Source: Actinomortierella ambigua
Taxonomy: Eukaryota > Mortierellomycota > Mortierellomycetes > Mortierellales > Mortierellaceae
Direction of reading: 5' to 3'
Assembly (NCBI GenBank): GCA_016098155.1
Contig: JAAAJB010000256.1
Location: forward strand, 1 to 47,405
Length of the DNA stretch: 47,405 bases
Position 1 is the first letter of the stretch. Each line of letters opens with the position of its first letter. Under the pieces are notes generated by a model, which worked only from the letters and a program-made list of their open reading frames with translations, was not told the origin of the DNA and did not search any database. Positions 42,801-47,405 of this stretch are shown here, in pieces. The translations under genes and the position numbers were made by a program.

Positions 42801-45665
42801 GCGGCCTTTAAGGCCTGCGAACAGCTCCACCGGCTGGGAGCATTGAATGACAACCTACTGCCGATCTCCAGGGAGAAGCCCGAGTCGAAGGGGCCGGCAC
42901 AAAAGAAGAAGCAGCCATCGCCTGAAGAGGAGGCGACCGCCTCCTACCCATTCAAGCCGCCTACTTTCTGGACGCCGTTCGGAGTAGATCTGCTCAACAA
43001 CACGGTTATCCTCCATGCCTGCATCCTGCGCCTCTCGGACGCCGACCAGGAGGAACTGACTCGTTCCGGGGCCGACATGCGTCCGTTGTGCATGTTAACG
43101 GCTCAGAGGCTGCCGGTAGATATTCCTCCCATTCAACTATTTGTGAATGATGTGGAGCGAACCTTGGTCGTCGATCGATTGGAGCCATTATCTTCGACGG
43201 TTCAGCTAACCATGGACGAGATTGAGCAGTTGCGCCGGTTCACGCTCGTCATGTTTTCGAGGGTGGGCCGACGTTGGTACAAGTGCGATATGGCCCAGAT
43301 GACCTATGTGCTCGCACCCTTGCACACCAATGGACGTTTCAGTCGCACCCGCAATCTCGGTCGCAGCAACAACATCAGCCCTAGTCATGGTTATGGTGTT
43401 GTTCAATGGCAGAGGTCTTCCGGTGCCGGCTTGACGCGAGAGGATGTGGCCTGGGCCGAGGTCATACCGTTAACCAAAGAAGGTGCAGTGGCCATGCTCG
43501 ACACGGCACCACTGACAGAGGACGAGATCCAGGGCAAGTCCAGTCATGGGCCGCCATATGACTTTTTGGTGACGACCAAGATCCTTAAGAACAGTGATTT
43601 TTTCATCAAGACAATCTTGCCACAAGTCGGTCTCGATGACGTGATGGACGATAAAGGACCCTTGGGGATCTATGTGACCGACTATCGGAAGCAGGTGCTC
43701 AAGAAGAGCAAGGCGCACGCTGTCTCGACGGCCGCCGCTGTAGAGGCGGCGATTAAAGATGGTAGTTCGACCGAGGAAGACCTGAAGGCCAAGAAGGAGG
43801 AAGCAGCTGCAGCCGCGGCGGCGCTGGCCGAGTTGGAGGCGACGACGACGACGGAGCCGGTGACGGTGAGAGATTACCTGCGTCAGAAGCATCTTTGGAC
43901 GGGAGAGATCCAAGGACCGGTGGTCGTGCTGGAGCGGACACGGCGGTTCCGGAACCATCTCCAGACAGTGGTACAGACGACGGACAAGAGCGAGGCGAGC
44001 ACGTCGATGATGTGTACGCTGGGTCAGTGCGTCCGATTGCCCGTGGCAGCGAGTGTGCACCGCGCGTTTGCGATCATGCCATCGGGTTTGGTACGGTTGG
44101 ATGCGTACCTTCAGGCGCACGAGTTGCAGGCACGGCTTGGGCTAACGGAGATCCCTGTAGAGTTGATGCTGGTGGCGCTGACGACGCCGTCGGCCAACAT
44201 GGCGATGAAGTACGAACGGCTGGAGCTTTTAGGGGATTCGTTCCTGAAATTCTCGTGTACGATTCGACTGTACATTGTGAACCCGGCGAACGACGAGGGG
44301 GCGTTGCATGCGAGTCGCATCCAGATTGTGTCGAACGAGGCCCTGCGTGGCCATGCCAAGGCGCTGGAGCTGTACAGACATGTCTCGGCAACGCCGTTCC
44401 ATCGTAAAGCCTGGAGACCTGTCGGGTATGGGGCGGAAGGCAGTACGTGGGATGAGTTTGCAGCAAAGCATTTCGATCAGGAGCTGAGCAACAAGACCCT
44501 GGCCGATATGGTCGAGGCAGCGCTGGGCGCTGCGTTCCTGGCGGGTGGGACGGAGCTTGGGCTCAAGGCCGCCAAGGCGTTGAAGATCCCGTTTCCAGAG
44601 TTTGAGGACTGGGGCGCGTTTGCGCGGGTGCATGAGCTGCCAGCATTGCAGCCGGCGTTGGTCGAGCGGAACCGGATCAACATTTTTCAGGCGCAGCGGA
44701 CGCTCGGTTACACGTTCAAGAACCCAATGTTGTTTCTGGAGGCGATGACGCATGCGTCGAGTCTACAGAGCACTTCAGCATGCTACCAGCGGCTCGAGTT
44801 TTTGGGGGATGCGGTGCTGGATTTTTTGGTGGTGCAGCGGTACTACGAGTTGCATCCAGAGGCGGACCCGGGCACGATTGTGATGGCCAAGGATAATTCG
44901 GTCAGCAACCGGATCTTGGGCGCGCTAGCAATGGAGCTGGGCTTGTACCGATACCTGGACCAGTCGTCGTCGGGCTTGATGGCGACCGTGGCGAATGCTG
45001 TGGTCATTGTCGAAGAGTTTAAGGCCAATCAGGCGCTGAGGCGAGAGAAACGCGGCGGCCCCGAACAGCAGTCGTTGATGAGCGTTGGCGACCGTGGCCG
45101 GCTTGCGGACCAATACTCCAAGATGATGCTGACACCCCAGGAGCAAGGAGAGGAATTTAGCTTCTGGCTCAATATTTCGGTGCCCAAGGTGCTGGGTGAC
45201 TTGGTCGAGTCGACGATCGGCGCGGTGTTTGTCGACTCTGGGTTCGACTATCAGGTGGTGTGCGACTTGTTCGACCGACTGATCTGGCCGTTCATTGAAC
45301 GACATGTGACGTTTGAGGACGTGGCGATGCATCCGACCAAGGAGCTGCTGGAGACGTTGCAAGCGTATGGATGCAACGAGTTTGAGTACGAAACCAAGGA
45401 CACGGGCAAGTCGGTCGCGACGTTGCTCCCGGAGAGCCAGCTGTTCAACAGTGCGGCGGCGTTCTCCGGGGCGACAACGGTGATCGAGGTGTCGTTCATC
45501 ATGCATGGACGGCCTTTGGCCAAGGTCCAGTCGCCGCATGCGGAGCAGTGCAAGAAGGAGACGTCGGTCGCCGTGCTCCAGCTACTCAAGAAGCAGCCAG
45601 GCTTGCTGGGACAAGTGTGTACCTGCCCAAAGCGCAAGAAAGGGGCCAAGGCTGCGAGTACCTGA
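39816..45665 (+). CDS. dcl: Dicer-like ribonuclease III (helicase, dimerisation, PAZ-like, two RNase III domains, dsRBD), four exons
   Basis: Exons are 39816-40664, 40801-40970, 41135-42181 and 42299-45665, giving 1810 residues with exact phase closure. Helicase motifs are complete: MNTGSGKT (124-131), DECH (290-293), TAS (324-326) and QSRGRAR (701-707). Two low-complexity stretches (Pro/Ala/Ser near 155-200, poly-Gly near 595-635) interrupt the helicase. A Dicer dimerisation domain (SVSLIYHYCSKLPQ) lies near 790-870, a platform-like region near 907-1035 and a divergent PAZ-like segment near 1205-1270 (VRDYLRQKH). RNase IIIa begins at YERLELLGDS (about 1327) with LADMVEAALGA near 1425. RNase IIIb begins at YQRLEFLGDA (about 1518) with LGDLVESTIGA near 1657. 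A C-terminal dsRBD ends about 1790. All acidic catalytic positions appear intact in both RNase domains. The enzyme cuts long dsRNA into siRNAs for RNA silencing of transposons, viruses and repeats. Whether it is a DCL1 or DCL2 orthologue is undecided. Confidence 0.95.
40665..40800 (+). repeat. Dicer intron 1 containing three 24-bp tandem units
   Basis: The 136-nt intron (donor gtaagt, acceptor caatag) contains three head-to-tail 24-base units at 40694-40717, 40718-40741 and 40742-40765. The second and third differ only near their ends; the first is more diverged. Each carries a near-palindrome (gtgatatcac or tgatggtatca). Confidence 0.9.
41868..41975 (+). repeat. GGA/GGT repeat encoding poly-Gly in the Dicer helicase
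   Basis: A run of gga, ggt and related codons encodes an almost pure Gly stretch followed by GNGGNGGGDGNGG between helicase motifs. Confidence 0.9.
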
Positions 45666-46676
45666 GATGCTGGTCTTTTTTTTTTGGTTTCGTCTTTCCC
45701 TTCACTATCCTCATCATGTCCACCACGTCGTTGATCAGCCGCCCCAATACCATCCACCTGTCTACAACGTATATACCAGATCACCCCCCCACACACACAC
45801 ACACCAACCATGGTGATAGTGATAAGGCTATCATGACTGGATTCACCGTCATACTTACTGTCGTCCTGATCGGTTCTCTGTGGGGTACCAACAAAACATC
45901 AAGAAAAACGAACAACAAGATGGTCTTTCTCCTCGAGAAAGAGTGCATTGCAAAACTACTTCCCCCCCCCCTTTTCAGGATCATCATGGCTGAAGACTCA
46001 CGGTGAACCGTTACATTGTGCCACAATAAAAAATTAAATATCAAAGCCTGCATAGAGCGGAAATAATATCGTATACAAGTTTTATTGGCTTTGTTTGTCT
46101 GTTCAAACAATTAAAGGAGAAGCAAGTTGTTGGAGAATTCACCGCTAAAAAAAACCACTGGCCTACTGCCAAAGGGCATCCATCGTATTCTTCGTTACGT
46201 CTTGGGACGATGTGACGAAAACTATCGCAATTGCTCAAGCTTCGTTTCGACACTGGTAAAGCACTGCACTGCATTGCGCTCGATGTTTCTGGCGCCACCC
46301 ATGTCAGCACTGGTAGTTTCAAGTAGCAAAACAAAGCTGAGGATGCGAATCATCGACAACTACTAAATCTCGTATCGGCATCGTCAAGCTTATTTGTTAC
46401 TCCACTTACATGGCCTCTCCTCTCTCGCCACACACCTTCAGACACATCATGTACCATGACAGATATCATGACCCGTAAATTGAGGGCAGAGATGGCGAGC
46501 CAGATCATGAGGGAGAGGATGGGGAGGGGGAGGACGTCGATGAAGACGAAGACAAACACGAGGAGCGCAAGGACGACGAAGAGAGTAGCAGCGATAAGGG
46601 CGAAGGAGACGTGGTTGAGGAGGATGAAAAAGAGGATGGGGGTGGGGGAGGAAGAGGATGAAGTAGAAAAGAGGTA
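45666..46676. other. Spacer between Dicer and the right-edge gene
   Basis: No supported gene is seen. The Dicer 3' UTR begins with a T run near 45677. AT-rich sequence with aataaa lies at about 46020-46045. From about 46505 to 46690 the plus strand is GA-rich and lacks the dinucleotide CT; its minus strand reads as a hydrophobic peptide that is probably composition-driven. Confidence 0.5.
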
Positions 46677-46988
46677 TTACCAATGTGGGTCGGTCATCCA
46701 GTCGGAAAGAGTGCTCATACCCCTCTGGGCCCAAAAGGATGATGCCCTGAGGTTGACCATCTCGGACGACTCGGCAACGTTGTCTCTCGCGTCAGAGGCA
46801 CTTGGTGGAGCATGAGTGACTGATGGAATAGGGGCAATTGGACGTGGTAGTCGCTCTGGAGGCATAACTGCTTGTTGAATAGTCGGATGAACGGAAACAC
46901 TGGGTGGAGACGAAGTTGGTAGTCGAGACGAAGGAGGTATACTCACTGAGGCCGATGAAGCAGGCACAGTCTGCTGGTTCATGTGATG
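46677..46988 (-). CDS. Exon of a Pro/Ser-rich protein running off the right edge (partial, function unknown)
   Basis: A minus-strand frame of about 103 codons follows a plausible acceptor (ttttag at 46989-46994) and ends with TAA at 46677-46679. It reads as a disordered tail: MNQQTVPASS, then Pro/Ser-rich sequence, then an ordered end with ARDNVAESSEMVNL and STLSDWMTDPHW. The codons look natural. Further upstream on the minus strand, fragments such as DDDSDSDYQDSHTYTLR (about 47195-47145) and GGGNDNNRDPRDSDG (near the right edge) also look coding, so several small exons may precede this one, but I could not connect them in phase. The composition recalls cytosolic tails of fungal membrane or wall proteins; no domain is recognised. 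A competing frame (GPEGYEHSFRLDDRP, 46734 leftward) shares the DNA, so the model is tentative. Confidence 0.4.
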   Translation of the reverse strand, partial: HHMNQQTVPASSASVSIPPSSRLPTSSPPSVSVHPTIQQAVMPPERLPRPIAPIPSVTHAPPSASDARDNVAESSEMVNLRASSFWAQRGMSTLSDWMTDPHW

Positions 46989-47405
46989 CTAAAACCACCT
47001 CGGGGACATATCGCGAGGCTATCCGCCTCGTGAGTCTTCGGCGCTTGAGCTTGTCAGGCCCACCTTCAGTACCGGTATCCCTATCGCCGCCGCTGCTGCG
47101 TTTGTTGCGGTTGTTGTCGTTGCGGTTATGGCGGGCGGTTACCACGAAGAGTGTACGTGTGGCTGTCCTGATAGTCACTGTCACTATCATCGTCTACTAG
47201 TCACTTGCGCTTTTGCAGTCGATAGCGAGCAGAGAGGCATTGTCGAGCTTGGGCGACCTCTCACGTGGCAGCTTGCCAAGCCTCGTTGGGCGCTGCATGC
47301 CACCTTGGGGTCAACTCGATGACTCTTCCTCTCGCTGTTCCCGTGGGGGGGGGTACGACCCGTCACTGTCTCTGGGATCGCGATTGTTGTCGTTTCCACC
47401 ACCAC

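Noticed and set aside
46456..46815. 119-aa plus-strand ORF (basic, RMKKRMGVGEEED)
   Set aside because: The composition follows the GA-rich strand and it overlaps the better minus-strand exon.

Overview
This window is nuclear DNA of a filamentous fungus. The genes are split by short GT-AG introns, most coding sequences carry long Ser/Pro/Gln/Asn-rich disordered stretches, and microsatellites are everywhere. An animal-like Tra2 splicing regulator, a Dicer, a Sel1-repeat relic and a fungal-type P5B ATPase together point to an early-diverging fungus (Mucoromycota in the broad sense, most likely Mortierellales). The placement is inferred from gene content only. There is no operon, phage, CRISPR array, rRNA gene or recognisable tRNA.

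Layout from left to right. (1) 1-1142: a decayed Sel1-repeat gene. (2) 1721-6587, minus: a four-exon Rho guanine nucleotide exchange factor with DH and PH domains. (3) 6588-13046: about 6.4 kb without a convincing gene, holding an assembly gap inside poly(A). (4) 13047-18565, minus: a P5B-type ATPase (YPK9/ATP13A2 family). Head to head with it is (5) 19853-23186, plus: a cPLA2-family phospholipase with a mitochondrial-type N-terminus. (6) 23440-23898, minus: mitochondrial ribosomal protein mL40, sharing a 319-bp divergent promoter with (7) 24218-27537, plus: a Tra2-like SR splicing regulator with two large introns. (8) 28226-29577, plus: a zinc-independent MDR oxidoreductase of the PTGR/LTB4DH type. 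(9) 31291-35717, plus: a secreted, mucin-like single-pass membrane protein with a VTTDPP repeat array. (10) 36125-39262, minus: an F-box/leucine-rich-repeat protein. Head to head with it is (11) 39816-45665, plus: a full-length Dicer. (12) 46677-46988, minus: one exon of a Pro/Ser-rich protein that runs off the right edge.

These are mostly independent housekeeping and signalling genes, not one pathway. Themes do recur: cell-wall and polarity signalling (RhoGEF, mucin-like membrane protein), membranes and organelles (P5B ATPase, cPLA2, mL40) and RNA (Tra2, Dicer). Three gene pairs are divergent, and in these the pyrimidine-rich strand switches with the direction of transcription.

All exon boundaries were placed by eye from GT/AG sites and reading-phase continuity. 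Every complete multi-exon model closes in frame, but none has transcript support here. The best candidates for new biology are the mucin-like receptor with Kex2-type sites, the Dicer with its poly-Gly helicase insert and intronic 24-bp repeats, and the very large Tra2 introns.
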